DNA from: Stakelama flava
Lineage (GTDB): Bacteria; Pseudomonadota; Alphaproteobacteria; Sphingomonadales; Sphingomonadaceae
Assembly (NCBI RefSeq): GCF_019351405.1
Contig: NZ_JAHWZX010000010.1
Span: 62,001-126,000, forward strand
Direction of reading: 5' to 3'
Length of the DNA: 64,000 nucleotides
Below are positions 9,469 through 18,958 of the stretch, one piece after another; within the stretch, counting starts at the first letter, position 1; each line of letters opens with the position of its first letter. A model generated the notes under the pieces. It saw only the letters and a program-made list of their open reading frames with translations. It did not search any database and was not told the origin of the DNA. Position numbers and translations under genes: made by a program.

Positions 9469-9581
9469 GGAAATCCGATTCGTTATTGCGAGACGCCGAA
9501 CCCGACGAAGCAATCGAGCGCGGACGTCGCCAATGGATTGCATTAGCTTGCGATCGCGATGACGGGTGAGACGTAGACTTT

Positions 9582-9660
9582 GTGCTCCTGCGCAGGCAGG
9601 AGCCCAGGGTTTTGGAGCGCAGCGTCTATGGCTCTGGATTCCTGCTTTCGCAGGAATACG
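9582..9660. repeat. Palindromic repeat element, intergenic copy
   Basis: This copy begins GTGCTCCTGCGCAGGCAGGA. Its first 31 bases are identical to the start of the element inside glyS at 24872. Right arm CCTGCTTTCGCAGG is a diverged inverted partner. It fills most of the 9469-9665 gap between the convergent GH92 and aldo/keto reductase genes; nothing else is recognised there. Probably a mobile palindromic unit of the REP/MITE kind. Confidence 0.75.
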
Positions 9661-9665
9661 ATGGT

Positions 9666-10727
9666 TCAGCGCGTCGGCAGGGCCTCGACCTCCGACGAGA
9701 CCTTCCATTTGTCGATCCCGCCCTCGGTCGCATGCGCGTCGATCCCGGCCAGCTCGTCCTTGCTGAAATCGAGATTCTTCACCGCGTCGAGCGAATCGTC
9801 GAGCTGTTGAACGGTGCGTGCGCCGATCAGCGCGCTGGTGACGCGGGAATCCCGCAGCACCCATGCGATCGCCATTTGCGCGAGCGTTTGGCCGCGACTT
9901 TTCGCGATGTCGTTCAACGCGCGCAGCCGTTCGATATTGGCGTCGCTCAGCATGTCGCTGTCGAGCGACCCGGCCTTCGCAGCACGCGAATCCTGTGGCA
10001 CGCCACCCAGATATTTGTCGGTCAGCATCCCCTGCGCCAGCGCCGAAAAGGCGATGCAGCCGGTGCCGAGATCGTCGAGCGTCGAAAGCAATTCCTCCTC
10101 GATCCAGCGGTTGAGCATCGAATAGCTGGGCTGATGGATCAGCAACGGCACCTTGTATTCGGCCAGGATCGCCGCGGCCTTTTTGGTCAGTTCGGGCGAA
10201 TAGCTGGAGATACCGATATACAGCGCCTTGCCCTGCGCGTGGATCTGCGCAAGCGCGCCCATCGTCTCTTCCAGCGGTGTCTTCGGGTCGACGCGGTGCG
10301 AATAGAAGATGTCGACATAGTCGAGCCCCATCCGCTTCAGGCTTTGGTCGCAGCTTGCGATCAGATATTTCTTCGATCCGCCGATATCGCCATAGGGGCC
10401 GGGCCACATATCCCATCCCGCCTTGGTCGAAATGACCAGTTCGTCGCGATGCGCCGCAAAGTCGCTCGCCATGACCCTGCCGAAATTTTCCTCCGCCGAG
10501 CCATAGGGCGGGCCATAATTGTTCGCGAGGTCGAAATGGGTGACACCGCGATCGAACGCGCGACGCAGCATCGCCCGGCCGGTTTCGAACACATCCTCGC
10601 CACCGAAATTTTGCCACAGGCCAAGGCTGATCGCGGGCAAATCGAGCCCCGACCGTCCGCAGCGGCGATAGGGCATGCGGCCGTCATAGCGGTTCGCATC
10701 GGCGGCATAGGGTTGGGGAAATGCCAT
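9666..10727 (-). CDS. Aldo/keto reductase (MgrA/YghZ-like)
   Basis: A 353-residue NADPH-dependent reductase resembling the L-glyceraldehyde-3-phosphate reductase subgroup. The catalytic residues sit in family contexts: Asp and Tyr in DLANNYGPPYGSAEENFG, Lys in ISTKAGWDMWPG and His in FYSHRVDPKTP. The C-terminal SALIGARTVQQLDD binds the cofactor. ATG 10727 is chosen because AGGAG lies 8 bases upstream and it gives the normal N-terminus. Last gene of a three-gene operon with a flavoenzyme and a hydrolase. The true substrate is uncertain. Confidence 0.92.
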   Translation of the reverse strand: MAFPQPYAADANRYDGRMPYRRCGRSGLDLPAISLGLWQNFGGEDVFETGRAMLRRAFDRGVTHFDLANNYGPPYGSAEENFGRVMASDFAAHRDELVISTKAGWDMWPGPYGDIGGSKKYLIASCDQSLKRMGLDYVDIFYSHRVDPKTPLEETMGALAQIHAQGKALYIGISSYSPELTKKAAAILAEYKVPLLIHQPSYSMLNRWIEEELLSTLDDLGTGCIAFSALAQGMLTDKYLGGVPQDSRAAKAGSLDSDMLSDANIERLRALNDIAKSRGQTLAQMAIAWVLRDSRVTSALIGARTVQQLDDSLDAVKNLDFSKDELAGIDAHATEGGIDKWKVSSEVEALPTR

Positions 10728-10749
10728 GTTGGGCGCTCCTTTATATGGC

Positions 10750-11862
10750 TCAGTCGCGAAAGCGGGCGGGGGAATAACGCGCGACATCGATGGCCGACAC
10801 CGGATCGGGCAGCGGCGCGTTGAGCAGCAGCGCCGCACCGATCCATGCAGCGGCGGACGCGGTCTGGATTCCGAAGCCGCCCTGGCCTGCAAACCAGAAG
10901 AAATTGTCGCAATCGGGCGCGAACCCATACACCGGCAAGCGATCGGGAGCAAAGCTGCGCAGGCCCGCCCATTTGCGCTCGACCGCTTCGACGCGCCAGT
11001 CGACGACCTGGTTCAGGCGGTCGATGGCGAGCGCTACGTCGATCTCGTCCGGCGCGGCATCGCCTGCATCCATCGGGGTCTCGTCATGCGGCGACAGCCA
11101 TAGCCGCCCGCCCGGCTCCGGCTTGAAATAGAATTGGCCGCGCGCATCCTGCACCAGCGGGAGGGTATCCGGCGCAGGCGGATCGACGCGCAACTGTATC
11201 ACGGTGCGACGATAGGGTTGCACGCCGACCGGCGCGACACCCGCCATCCGCGCGACGGGATCGGCCCATGCACCGGCGGCATCGACCAGCATATCCGCCT
11301 CCACCGCTTCGCCATCGGCAAGGATCAGGCGCCAGCACCCTATTTCGCGATTCGCCGCCACCAATGCCGAATCGCAGCGCAATTGCGCGCCCGTGCGTCG
11401 GGCAACCTTCAAAAACGCCTGATGCAGGCGCGCAACGTCGATATCGGTACAGCTGGGCACGTACAGCCCTTCGTCCCAGCCATCGCTTATACCCGGGACG
11501 AAGCGCGCAGGATCGCATCGTTCCATCGCGACATCGCTGTCTGCGAAAGCGCGGCCGAGAGTGTCGAGCGGTGCACAATCGCCGCGTCGCGCAATCCATA
11601 ATTCTCCGCGCGGGACAAGGAAGCTCTCCCCGCCATATTCAGCCGCTGGATCGCGCAGGAAAGGTCCCGAAGCGGTGGTAAGCGGCTGCACCCCCGGCCC
11701 GCCATAGATTTCGGACCAGAAAGCGGCGGATCGCCCGGTCGCATGATAGCCGGGATGCGCCTCCCCCTCGATCATCACGACACGCGCGCGCTTGCCGATC
11801 GCCGCGGCCAGGCTCGCGCCCGCCATGCCGGCCCCGACGATTGCGATATCGAACCGGCTCAC
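10750..11862 (-). CDS. FAD-dependent amino-acid dehydrogenase/oxidase, DauA-like
   Basis: A 370-residue DAO-family flavoprotein. IAIVGAGMAGASLA is the ADP-binding GxGxxG motif. HPGYHATGRSAA, DIDVARLHQAFL, LVDAAGAWAD, KWAGLRSF and GQGGFGIQT resemble Pseudomonas D-arginine dehydrogenase (DauA) as I remember it. It would oxidise a D-amino acid to the 2-keto acid; the precise substrate is inference. ATGA overlap with the hydrolase upstream and a 22-base gap to the aldo/keto reductase mark an operon. No amino-acid transporter or dauB partner is adjacent. Confidence 0.85.
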   Translation of the reverse strand: MSRFDIAIVGAGMAGASLAAAIGKRARVVMIEGEAHPGYHATGRSAAFWSEIYGGPGVQPLTTASGPFLRDPAAEYGGESFLVPRGELWIARRGDCAPLDTLGRAFADSDVAMERCDPARFVPGISDGWDEGLYVPSCTDIDVARLHQAFLKVARRTGAQLRCDSALVAANREIGCWRLILADGEAVEADMLVDAAGAWADPVARMAGVAPVGVQPYRRTVIQLRVDPPAPDTLPLVQDARGQFYFKPEPGGRLWLSPHDETPMDAGDAAPDEIDVALAIDRLNQVVDWRVEAVERKWAGLRSFAPDRLPVYGFAPDCDNFFWFAGQGGFGIQTASAAAWIGAALLLNAPLPDPVSAIDVARYSPARFRD

Positions 11863-12809
11863 CTGCGCCCCGCGCGTGCGTCGAGAAAAAGATCGATCTC
11901 GCCGATGGCGCGATTGCGCACCGAATCGACCTCGCGAAGAATTTCGTGCGCCGCTTCGGGGCCGAAACGCACCGTACGCGAATCGGGCAGCTTCGCCGCG
12001 ATCGCCAGTGCTGCTTTGGGGTCGACCAATGCGTCGTTGCGCGCCACCAGCATCAGCAGCGGAACATCCATGCGGGACAGCGCCCGATTGGCGCGCAGTT
12101 CGCGGCAGGAGCGGAACGCCTCGATCAGCCAGTTCCAGCTCGGCGGACCGGTCAATAATTCGGGCTTTGCCTGTTGCCAGAACAATTCGTCCGAATACCG
12201 ATCGCCATCGTGAGTCAGTAGCGCCTGGCGACTTTCGGTCGTATTCGGCTTTTCATTGCGCTTCCACGCGGGACGCGCACTGTTCCCGACATTGCCGAGC
12301 AGCCTGGCCAGCCATTCGGCCAGCCGCGCGCCGAACGGGGTTTTCAACCCCAACATCGGCGCGATCAGCACCGCGGCATCGGGCCGAATCGCGCCCTCCA
12401 CCAGCGCCCGCAGCACCAAATGGCCGCCCATCGAATGGCCCATCACGATTCGCGGGCCTACAGCGCGCTCGCGCCAGTCGCGGTAAAATGCTTTTAGATC
12501 GGAAATATAGGTCGCGAAATCATCGATATGGCCGCAATGCGGATCGTCGGCCAGCCGTCCTGATCCGCCCTGCCCACGCCAGTCGAACGCGCTGATCGCC
12601 CATCCTTTCGCATGCCAGTGCGAGAAGAGTTCGAGATATTTTTCGAACATGTCGCCGCGCCCGGTCTGAAACAGGATGCTGCCGCGCGGGGCGTCCTCCC
12701 CACCGGCCGGCCATTCGAAAGTACGCAGCATCCAGCCGCCCGGCGCCTGCCAGCGGGAAATGCGCGCATCGGCGGGAATGGCGCGCCGGTACAAAAGGGA
12801 TGATGCCAT
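11859..12809 (-). CDS. Alpha/beta hydrolase, lysophospholipase PldB-like
   Basis: A 316-residue serine hydrolase of the Hydrolase_4 / monoacylglycerol lipase type. The nucleophile elbow is VMGHSMGGHL, the acid lies in ARNDALVD and the histidine in EAAHEILRE. ILFQTGRGDMFEKY and FDWRGQGGSGR match PldB-like proteins. No signal peptide, so probably cytoplasmic or peripheral to the membrane. First gene of the operon, divergent from cpaA with 49 bases between them. Substrate not determinable. Confidence 0.87.
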   Translation of the reverse strand: MASSLLYRRAIPADARISRWQAPGGWMLRTFEWPAGGEDAPRGSILFQTGRGDMFEKYLELFSHWHAKGWAISAFDWRGQGGSGRLADDPHCGHIDDFATYISDLKAFYRDWRERAVGPRIVMGHSMGGHLVLRALVEGAIRPDAAVLIAPMLGLKTPFGARLAEWLARLLGNVGNSARPAWKRNEKPNTTESRQALLTHDGDRYSDELFWQQAKPELLTGPPSWNWLIEAFRSCRELRANRALSRMDVPLLMLVARNDALVDPKAALAIAAKLPDSRTVRFGPEAAHEILREVDSVRNRAIGEIDLFLDARAGRR

Positions 12810-12858
12810 GGTCCCCGGTTACGTTTTGGAAAGCCGCTTCGTCTAGGGCTGCCAGCCC

Positions 12859-13329
12859 ATGGGGGAGATATTTGTTCCTGCGCTGTTGACCATATTGGTC
12901 GTCCTACTCGTCTCCGCGGGGATAGAGGATGTGCGCCACCGCGAAATCGCGAACTGGAAAAACGCCGCGATCGCGCTGCTCGCGCCGCTGTGGTGGGTGG
13001 CGATCGGCCTGCCGCTATGGCCGGGAATGGCGCTGCAATTCGCGCTGGGGCTGGGCGTGCTGCTGCTCTTCGCAATCGCCTTCGCGCTGGGGCAGATGGG
13101 CGGCGGTGACGTGAAGCTGCTCGGCGCGCTGGCGCTGTGGCTGCCGATTCAACCGCTGGTTTCGATGCTGGTGCTGATGTCGTTGCTGGGCGGCGTACTG
13201 ACGCTGCTGCTGCTGGCCGACAAACATGTCCGCCGATCCGATGCTGCGCTGGAGATACCCTATGGCGTGGCGATCGTGCTGGCAGGGCTGATCGTACTTC
13301 GCGAACCGATTCTTAACCAGTTCGGGTGA
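12859..13329 (+). CDS. cpaA: Prepilin peptidase CpaA/TadV
   Basis: A 156-residue integral membrane aspartic peptidase of the A24 family that cleaves Flp pilin and pseudopilin leaders. Five or six hydrophobic segments cover nearly the whole chain. The two catalytic aspartates are in GIEDVRHREI (D24) and MGGGDVKLLGA (about D85). It is the short form without the methylation domain, as usual for Tad systems. First gene of the cpaA-B-C-D-E-tadBC run. No pilin gene lies upstream. Confidence 0.93.
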   Translation: MGEIFVPALLTILVVLLVSAGIEDVRHREIANWKNAAIALLAPLWWVAIGLPLWPGMALQFALGLGVLLLFAIAFALGQMGGGDVKLLGALALWLPIQPLVSMLVLMSLLGGVLTLLLLADKHVRRSDAALEIPYGVAIVLAGLIVLREPILNQFG

Positions 13330-13381
13330 TGATTAACGCCGGTTCAACCGGTTCCCAGACTACCGAAAGGCGCTTTGGCTG

Positions 13382-14398
13382 ATGGACGGACGTAAAATCA
13401 TTCTGCTGGTGGGGGCGCTCGTCGTGGCGGCGGTCACGGCCTTCATGGCGCGCAGCCTGATGGTCGGCGGTTCCGCACCACAAGCCGAGGCGCAACTGGT
13501 CCAACCGGCCCAGCCCGCCGGCCCGCAGATTCTGGTCGCAGCGAAAGCGCTGCCCGTGGGCACGATCCTCGACGGCAATGCGCTGAAATTCCAGCCATGG
13601 CCGAAGGACCTGGTCGAGGGCGCCTATTATCTGAAAGGGCAGGTTGACCTGCCCGCCTTGCAGGGGTCGGTCGTCCGCTTCGCGATTCCCGCCGGTCAGC
13701 CGATCACGCAAGGCGCGGTCGTAAAGCCGGGCGATCGCGGCTTTCTGGCCGCAGCGCTCAGCCCCGGCATGCGCGCGGTAACGGTGCCGGTATCCGCGCA
13801 GAGCGCAGTCGCAGGCTTCGTCTTTCCGGGTGACCGGGTGGACCTGATCCTTACCCAGTCAGTGACGGGCGGAGGCGACGGACCGCCGCTTCAGGCCTCC
13901 GAAACGGTGCTGCGCAACCTTCGCGTCCTCGCCACCGATCAGCGCACCGACACGCAGAAGGACGAAAACGGCAAGCCGATGGTCGCGCCCTATTCGACCG
14001 TGACGGTCGAGGCGACGCCGAAGATCGCTGAAAAAATCGCCGTCGCGCAGCAGTTGGGCACCCTGTCGCTCTCGCTGCGCTCGCTTGCCGACACCTCGCA
14101 TGAGTTGGAGGAGAAGATCGCGGCGGGCGACGTCGTGGTCGGCGACAATGACGAACTGGTCGCCAATGACAGCAAACCTGTCGACAGTCGGCCAACCTAT
14201 TCCACCGGCGCGGATGTCTCACGTTTCCAGCGCAGCACGGTTCCGGGCAAGGCCGATACGAACGCCGCCCCGCAACAGTCGGCGACCATGCCGGCCGCAA
14301 ACGCGAACGGCGCGCCACCGCAAAATTACAAAGGACCGCTCGTGCGGGTCGCACGCGGCAACGAAGTGACCGTGGTTCCGGTCGGGGGGAACAAGTAA
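13382..14398 (+). CDS. cpaB: Tad pilus assembly protein CpaB/RcpC
   Basis: A 338-residue periplasmic pilus-assembly factor. It has an N-terminal anchor (IILLVGALVVAAVTAFMA), then the SAF domain with LVAAKALPVGTILDG and FAIPAGQPITQGAV, followed by the RcpC-type region MRAVTVPVSAQSAVAGFVFP and GDRVDLILTQS. The last 80 residues are low-complexity and Pro/Ala/Asn-rich. cpaC begins 1 base after its stop, so the pair is co-translated. Confidence 0.94.
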   Translation: MDGRKIILLVGALVVAAVTAFMARSLMVGGSAPQAEAQLVQPAQPAGPQILVAAKALPVGTILDGNALKFQPWPKDLVEGAYYLKGQVDLPALQGSVVRFAIPAGQPITQGAVVKPGDRGFLAAALSPGMRAVTVPVSAQSAVAGFVFPGDRVDLILTQSVTGGGDGPPLQASETVLRNLRVLATDQRTDTQKDENGKPMVAPYSTVTVEATPKIAEKIAVAQQLGTLSLSLRSLADTSHELEEKIAAGDVVVGDNDELVANDSKPVDSRPTYSTGADVSRFQRSTVPGKADTNAAPQQSATMPAANANGAPPQNYKGPLVRVARGNEVTVVPVGGNK

Positions 14399-14399
14399 C

Positions 14400-15983
14400 A
14401 TGGCAATCATCGAAAAGCGGATCGGCCTGCCGCTGGCGCTTGCCGCCGCAGCCGTGGGGACCCTTGCGCCCGCATTTCCCGGCAGCGCGCAAACCCGGCC
14501 CGAACCGACCAGCACGATGCAACTCGATATCGGCCGCGGACAACTGGTCAACCTGCCCTCGTCGATGACCGACGTCTTCGTCGCGGACAACAGCATCGCC
14601 GATGTATCGGTCCGCTCCCCCACCCAGCTTTATGTCTTTGCCAAGGGTGCGGGCGAAACCAACGTCTATGCCACGAACAAGGCGGGCACGGTAATCTATG
14701 CCAGCACGGTGCGCGTCGGGCAGAACATCAATTCGATCTCGTCCATGCTGGCGCTGGCGATGCCAGAGGCAAAGATCACCGCATCGACAATGAACGGGCT
14801 GGTGCTGCTTACGGGCACCGTCGCCAATCCTGACGATGCGGCCGAAGCCACGGAACTGGTTCAGGCATTTGTCGGGGAAAAGACAAAGGTCATTACCCGG
14901 CTGAAAACCGCGACCCCGCTTCAGGTCAATCTGCAGGTCCGCTTTGCCGAGGTCAGCCGCAGCTTCGTCAAGAATATCGGGGTCAATCTGGCCTCCGCCG
15001 ATTCGAGCGGCGGATTCAAGTTCGGCGTCGGTCAGGGGCGCAGCTTTTATGACCAGTATACGCCGGGCGGGACGCTTGGCGTTGGAACCGATGCCAGCGA
15101 CGGGACGACGTCGGTAAGTGGCGTCGAATCGGGAACATCGCTGTTCGGCGCGGGCAAGCTGCTGGGGCTGGACCTGCTTGGTGCGCTGGACCTTGGCGAA
15201 ACCGTCGGGCAGGTCAGCACGCTGAACACCACCAACCTGTCGGCGCTATCGGGCGAGACGGGGTCGTTTCTGGCGGGCGGCGAAATTCCCATCCCGATCA
15301 GCCAGGGACTGGGCGCGGTTTCGGTGCAGTTCAAACAATATGGCGTCAGCCTTGCCTATACGCCGACGGTTCTTGCCGATGGACGGATCTCACTGCGGGT
15401 CCGGCCGGAAGTGTCGCAGCTTTCCAGCGCCGGCGCGGTTACCATCGACAGCACCCAAATCCCTGCGCTCACCACCCGGCGCGCCGAAACCACGGTGGAG
15501 CTCGGTTCTGGCCAGAGCTTCATGATCGCCGGGCTTTTGTCGAACAATCACCAGAACCAGATCGACAAGGCGCCGGGTCTGGGCGACATGCCGATCCTCG
15601 GCGCGCTGTTTCGTTCAAACGGATTTCAACGCAACGAAACCGAACTCGTCATCGTCATTACCCCCTACCTGGTGAAGCCGGTGGACGGATCGCACATCGC
15701 GCTGCCCACTGACGGATATCGGGCACCGACCGATCTGGAGCGGGTATTGCTGGGCAAGATGCAGGGCGGCCAGACGGGCAGCCAGCGGCCGCAACCGCGC
15801 ATGGCGCCCGACGGCACCGTTCAGCCGTCGCTGGGCGCGAGCAGCAGCCCGCTCCCCTCCGGACCGAACCTGCCCGATACTGACGAGGGAGCTGCCGTAG
15901 CGACAGCGCCGACGACGTCCGGTTCCAGGCGCGGAGGCGATGGCAAGAACGACGGCGCCGCCCCCGGCTTCAGCATTCCCTAA
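14400..15983 (+). CDS. cpaC: Tad pilus outer-membrane secretin CpaC/RcpA
   Basis: A 527-residue secretin forming the outer-membrane pore for the Flp-type pilus. A signal peptide ends GSAQT; then the pilus-assembly N-terminal domain (QLVNLPSSMTDVFVADNSIA), a BON domain around residues 110-170, and the secretin core. The core carries GGEIPIPISQG, VRPEVSQLSS and the C-terminal MPILGALFRSNGFQRNETEL. The Gly/Pro/Ser-rich tail of about 80 residues is likely disordered. Needs CpaD and CpaB partners, both adjacent. Confidence 0.95.
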   Translation: MAIIEKRIGLPLALAAAAVGTLAPAFPGSAQTRPEPTSTMQLDIGRGQLVNLPSSMTDVFVADNSIADVSVRSPTQLYVFAKGAGETNVYATNKAGTVIYASTVRVGQNINSISSMLALAMPEAKITASTMNGLVLLTGTVANPDDAAEATELVQAFVGEKTKVITRLKTATPLQVNLQVRFAEVSRSFVKNIGVNLASADSSGGFKFGVGQGRSFYDQYTPGGTLGVGTDASDGTTSVSGVESGTSLFGAGKLLGLDLLGALDLGETVGQVSTLNTTNLSALSGETGSFLAGGEIPIPISQGLGAVSVQFKQYGVSLAYTPTVLADGRISLRVRPEVSQLSSAGAVTIDSTQIPALTTRRAETTVELGSGQSFMIAGLLSNNHQNQIDKAPGLGDMPILGALFRSNGFQRNETELVIVITPYLVKPVDGSHIALPTDGYRAPTDLERVLLGKMQGGQTGSQRPQPRMAPDGTVQPSLGASSSPLPSGPNLPDTDEGAAVATAPTTSGSRRGGDGKNDGAAPGFSIP

Positions 15984-16006
15984 CCCACAGCCCCTAGGAT
16001 AGGACC

Positions 16007-16648
16007 ATGGCAAAGCATATCGCGATCCTGGCCGGCATCGTTCCGGCGTTTCTTCTGGCCGGTTGTGGCGAACCGAACGCCTATCGCGGGCTGGAAAGCC
16101 CGCATCAGCCCGTCGTCACGCGCAACAATTATGCGCTTGACCTGCAAACCTCCGGCTATGGCCTCGCCCCCGGTGAAGCGGATCGCCTCGCCGGATGGAT
16201 GTCCTTGCTCAACCTCGGCTATGGCGACAGGGTCTATGTCGCCGATGCGCAAGGATACGACGCCGCCGCGCGCGAAGCGGTTGCCGGTGAAGCGGCGCGC
16301 TTCGGCCTGCTGCTCAGCGATGCCGCCCCGGTGACGCCCGGTTCGGTCGCCCCCGGCACCGTCCGCGTCGTGGTGACCCGGATGAGCGCCTCCGTACCCG
16401 GTTGCCCCGATTACGCCGATGTCGATCAACCGAATTTCGACGCGCATACGACATCGAATTTCGGCTGCGCGATCAATTCCAATCTGGCGGCAATGGTCGC
16501 CCGGCCCGAAGACCTGGTTCGCGGTCAGCCGGGGTCCGGGACCACCGATCCCGATACTGCGGTCAAGGCGATCCAGACGTTCCGCAAGGCAACGCCGACG
16601 GGCGCTGAGGGACTTGACGAAGTTTCCACCACGAAGGAAAGCAACTGA
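16007..16648 (+). CDS. cpaD: Tad pilus lipoprotein CpaD
   Basis: A 213-residue lipoprotein with signal ILAGIVPAFLLAGC, a good lipobox with Cys at about 19. The CpaD region contains NLGYGDRVYVAD, a two-Cys loop (VPGCPDY and SNFGCAINSNLAAMVARPEDLV) and the conserved PEDLV segment. It stabilises and localises the CpaC secretin in other Tad systems. Its stop and the cpaE start share one base (TGATG). Confidence 0.92.
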   Translation: MAKHIAILAGIVPAFLLAGCGEPNAYRGLESPHQPVVTRNNYALDLQTSGYGLAPGEADRLAGWMSLLNLGYGDRVYVADAQGYDAAAREAVAGEAARFGLLLSDAAPVTPGSVAPGTVRVVVTRMSASVPGCPDYADVDQPNFDAHTTSNFGCAINSNLAAMVARPEDLVRGQPGSGTTDPDTAVKAIQTFRKATPTGAEGLDEVSTTKESN

Positions 16649-17928
16649 TGAACGCGCCGTGGAACGCCGGGCGTGCCAGCCAGCGTGAACCCTTTGCCGC
16701 CTTTGTCTGCGACGATACGTCGCTCGACGCACTTCGCCCGGTCGCGGTGGAACAGGGCTGGTCGCCGGAAAAAGTCATGAAGGGCGGGCTGCGCAACGCG
16801 GTGCAGACGCTGTCGGTTTCGGCCAGTCCGAATATCCTGTTCGTCGACTTGTCCGAATCGGGTGATCCGCTCAACGACATCAATGCGCTTGCCGAGGTTT
16901 GCGAGCCGGGAACCGTGGTGATCGCGGCGGGGCAGGTAAACGATGTCCGCCTGTACCGCGATCTTCTGGGCAGCGGGATTCAGGATTATCTGCTCAAACC
17001 GCTCAATCCCGACATCGTTCGCGAATCCTTCACACAGGCGCAGGCGATGCTCAACGCCCCGCGCGCCAGCGAACAGCAGGGTCCCGATCAACCGCATAAC
17101 GCAGTGACCGTGATCGGCGCGCGCGGCGGCGTGGGCGCATCGACGATCGCGACCTCGCTCGCATGGCTGCTCAGCGACAAGGGCAACCGCACCACCGGCC
17201 TGCTCGACCTCGACGTCCATTTCGGCACGGCGGCGCTTTCGCTCGATCTGGAACCGGGTCGCGGACTGACCGACGCGATCGAAAATCCCAGTCGCATCGA
17301 CGGGCTGTTCATCGAACGCGCCATGGTTCGCGCCTCGGAAAAGCTCGCCATTCTTTCGGCCGAAGCGCCGATCCATTCGCCGATCGTCACCGATGGCAGC
17401 GCGTTTTTCCAGCTTCAGGAGGAATTGCGTAGCGCGTTCGAAGCCACGGTGATCGATATGCCGCGCGCGATGCTGGTCCAGCATCCGCATCTGGTTTCCG
17501 ATATCCAGACCGCGGTCATCGTAACCGAATTCACCCTGGCGGCGGCACGCGATTGCATCCGGCTGTTGTCGTGGTTCAAATCCACCGCGCCGCAAGTTCG
17601 CACCATCGTGGCGGCAAACCGGGTGTTGCCGGGTTCGCAGCTTGAAATAAGTCGCAAGGATTTCGAAGGATCGATCGAGCGCAAGGTCGATTTCCTGATC
17701 CCGTTCGATCAGAAACTGGCCGCGCAGGCGGCGAAGCTGGGACGTCCCCTCGCCGAAGCGGGCAAGGGGTCGAAAACGGTGGCGCCGATCCTCGCGCTTG
17801 CCGAAGAAGTCGCCAATGTTCGCGACGATGAAGCCGAGGAGTCCGCCGAAAAGAAAGATAGTTCGCTGCTCGGCAAGCTGACCGCGCTTACCGCGAAAAA
17901 GCCCCGGCAGGGTTCGAAGCGCAAATGA
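16648..17928 (+). CDS. cpaE: Tad pilus localisation ATPase CpaE/TadZ
   Basis: A 426-residue MinD/ParA-like protein that positions the pilus apparatus at the pole. Residues 1-140 form an atypical receiver-like domain; the ATPase follows, with the deviant P-loop GARGGVGASTIATSLAWLL. This lacks the usual Walker lysine after Val-Gly, as do many CpaE proteins. LLDLDVHFGTAALSLDLEPG is the switch/Walker B region. Directly followed by tadB, so the position normally held by cpaF is empty. Confidence 0.93.
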   Translation: MNAPWNAGRASQREPFAAFVCDDTSLDALRPVAVEQGWSPEKVMKGGLRNAVQTLSVSASPNILFVDLSESGDPLNDINALAEVCEPGTVVIAAGQVNDVRLYRDLLGSGIQDYLLKPLNPDIVRESFTQAQAMLNAPRASEQQGPDQPHNAVTVIGARGGVGASTIATSLAWLLSDKGNRTTGLLDLDVHFGTAALSLDLEPGRGLTDAIENPSRIDGLFIERAMVRASEKLAILSAEAPIHSPIVTDGSAFFQLQEELRSAFEATVIDMPRAMLVQHPHLVSDIQTAVIVTEFTLAAARDCIRLLSWFKSTAPQVRTIVAANRVLPGSQLEISRKDFEGSIERKVDFLIPFDQKLAAQAAKLGRPLAEAGKGSKTVAPILALAEEVANVRDDEAEESAEKKDSSLLGKLTALTAKKPRQGSKRK

Positions 17929-17955
17929 CCGGAGCGTTTCGTCCTTCAACTCGCC

Positions 17956-18948
17956 ATGGAGAAGGCCGGGCCTGATGCCATGATGCAGTTCGCGATCATC
18001 ATGACGGGTATGTTCGTCCTGTTGGCGATGCTGATCCTCGCCTTTTCCGGCCCCTCAGCCGAGCGGGCGGCATCGCGCCGGCTGACCACGCTGCGCGCGC
18101 GCCATTCGCAAACCGCCAGTGCAAAGGTCGAAGCACAGATGCGGCGCATCGCCGCCAGTCGCAGCACGCGCATGGACGATGCCGCCGCTCGCATCCTTCC
18201 CAATCCTACGCAGTTGAAAAAGCGTCTTGCCATGACCGGCAAGAGCTGGACCGTCGGCCAGTACGGCATGGCGACGCTGGGCATTGCGCTGCTGACGATG
18301 ATCGCACTGTGGTCGCGCGGCCTGCCGCTGCTGATCGCGCTGTTTCTGGGCATATTTCTGGGTGCCGGCATCCCGCACAAGGCAGTGAGCATGGTCATCA
18401 AGCGCCGCGTCGGCCAGTTTACCGCCAAATTTCCCGACGCGATCGAACTTCTGGTGCGCGGCCTCCGCTCAGGACTGCCGATCACCGAAACGATCAGCGT
18501 CGTTGGCAACGAGATGAAAGGCCCGGTGGGCGAGGAATTCCGCGCCGTCGCCGACAAGATGAAAATCGGCCGCTCGCTCGATTCCGCGCTTCAGGAAACG
18601 GCCGACCGGCTGGGCACGCCCGAATTCCAGTTTTTCGTCATCACCATCCAGATCCAGCGCGAAACCGGCGGCAACCTTGCCGAAACGCTGTCGAACCTTG
18701 CCGATGTGCTGCGCAAGCGTTCGCAGATGAAGCTGAAGATCAAGGCGATGTCGTCCGAATCCAAGGCATCGGCCTATATCGTCGGGGCGCTGCCGTTCAT
18801 CGTGTTCGGCCTGATCATGTGGATCAGCCCCGATTACATGACCGATTTCTTCAAGGACCCCCGATTGATGGTGGCCGGCATCGGCGGATTGGTGTGGATG
18901 GGCATCGGCGCCTTCATCATGGCCAAAATGGTCAGTTTCGAAATTTGA
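17956..18948 (+). CDS. tadB: Tad inner-membrane platform protein TadB
   Basis: A 330-residue T2SSF-type membrane protein. One TM lies near residues 15-35, two more near 95-130, and two at the C-terminus. The GspF-like domain covers KFPDAIELLVRGLRSGLPITE and IQIQRETGGNLAETLSNLAD. It forms the inner-membrane platform with TadC for pilin assembly. ATG 17956 has no clear ribosome site; ATG 17980 (MMQFAII) is a possible true start and would remove 8 residues. 27 bases after cpaE. Confidence 0.93.
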   Translation: MEKAGPDAMMQFAIIMTGMFVLLAMLILAFSGPSAERAASRRLTTLRARHSQTASAKVEAQMRRIAASRSTRMDDAAARILPNPTQLKKRLAMTGKSWTVGQYGMATLGIALLTMIALWSRGLPLLIALFLGIFLGAGIPHKAVSMVIKRRVGQFTAKFPDAIELLVRGLRSGLPITETISVVGNEMKGPVGEEFRAVADKMKIGRSLDSALQETADRLGTPEFQFFVITIQIQRETGGNLAETLSNLADVLRKRSQMKLKIKAMSSESKASAYIVGALPFIVFGLIMWISPDYMTDFFKDPRLMVAGIGGLVWMGIGAFIMAKMVSFEI

Positions 18949-18958
18949 GGTCGCGGCG

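Noticed and set aside
13309..13340. CtrA-type TTAA-N7-TTAA site before cpaB
   Set aside because: Two TTAAC words are present but 16 bases apart, not 7, and one lies inside cpaA, so the pattern does not fit the consensus.
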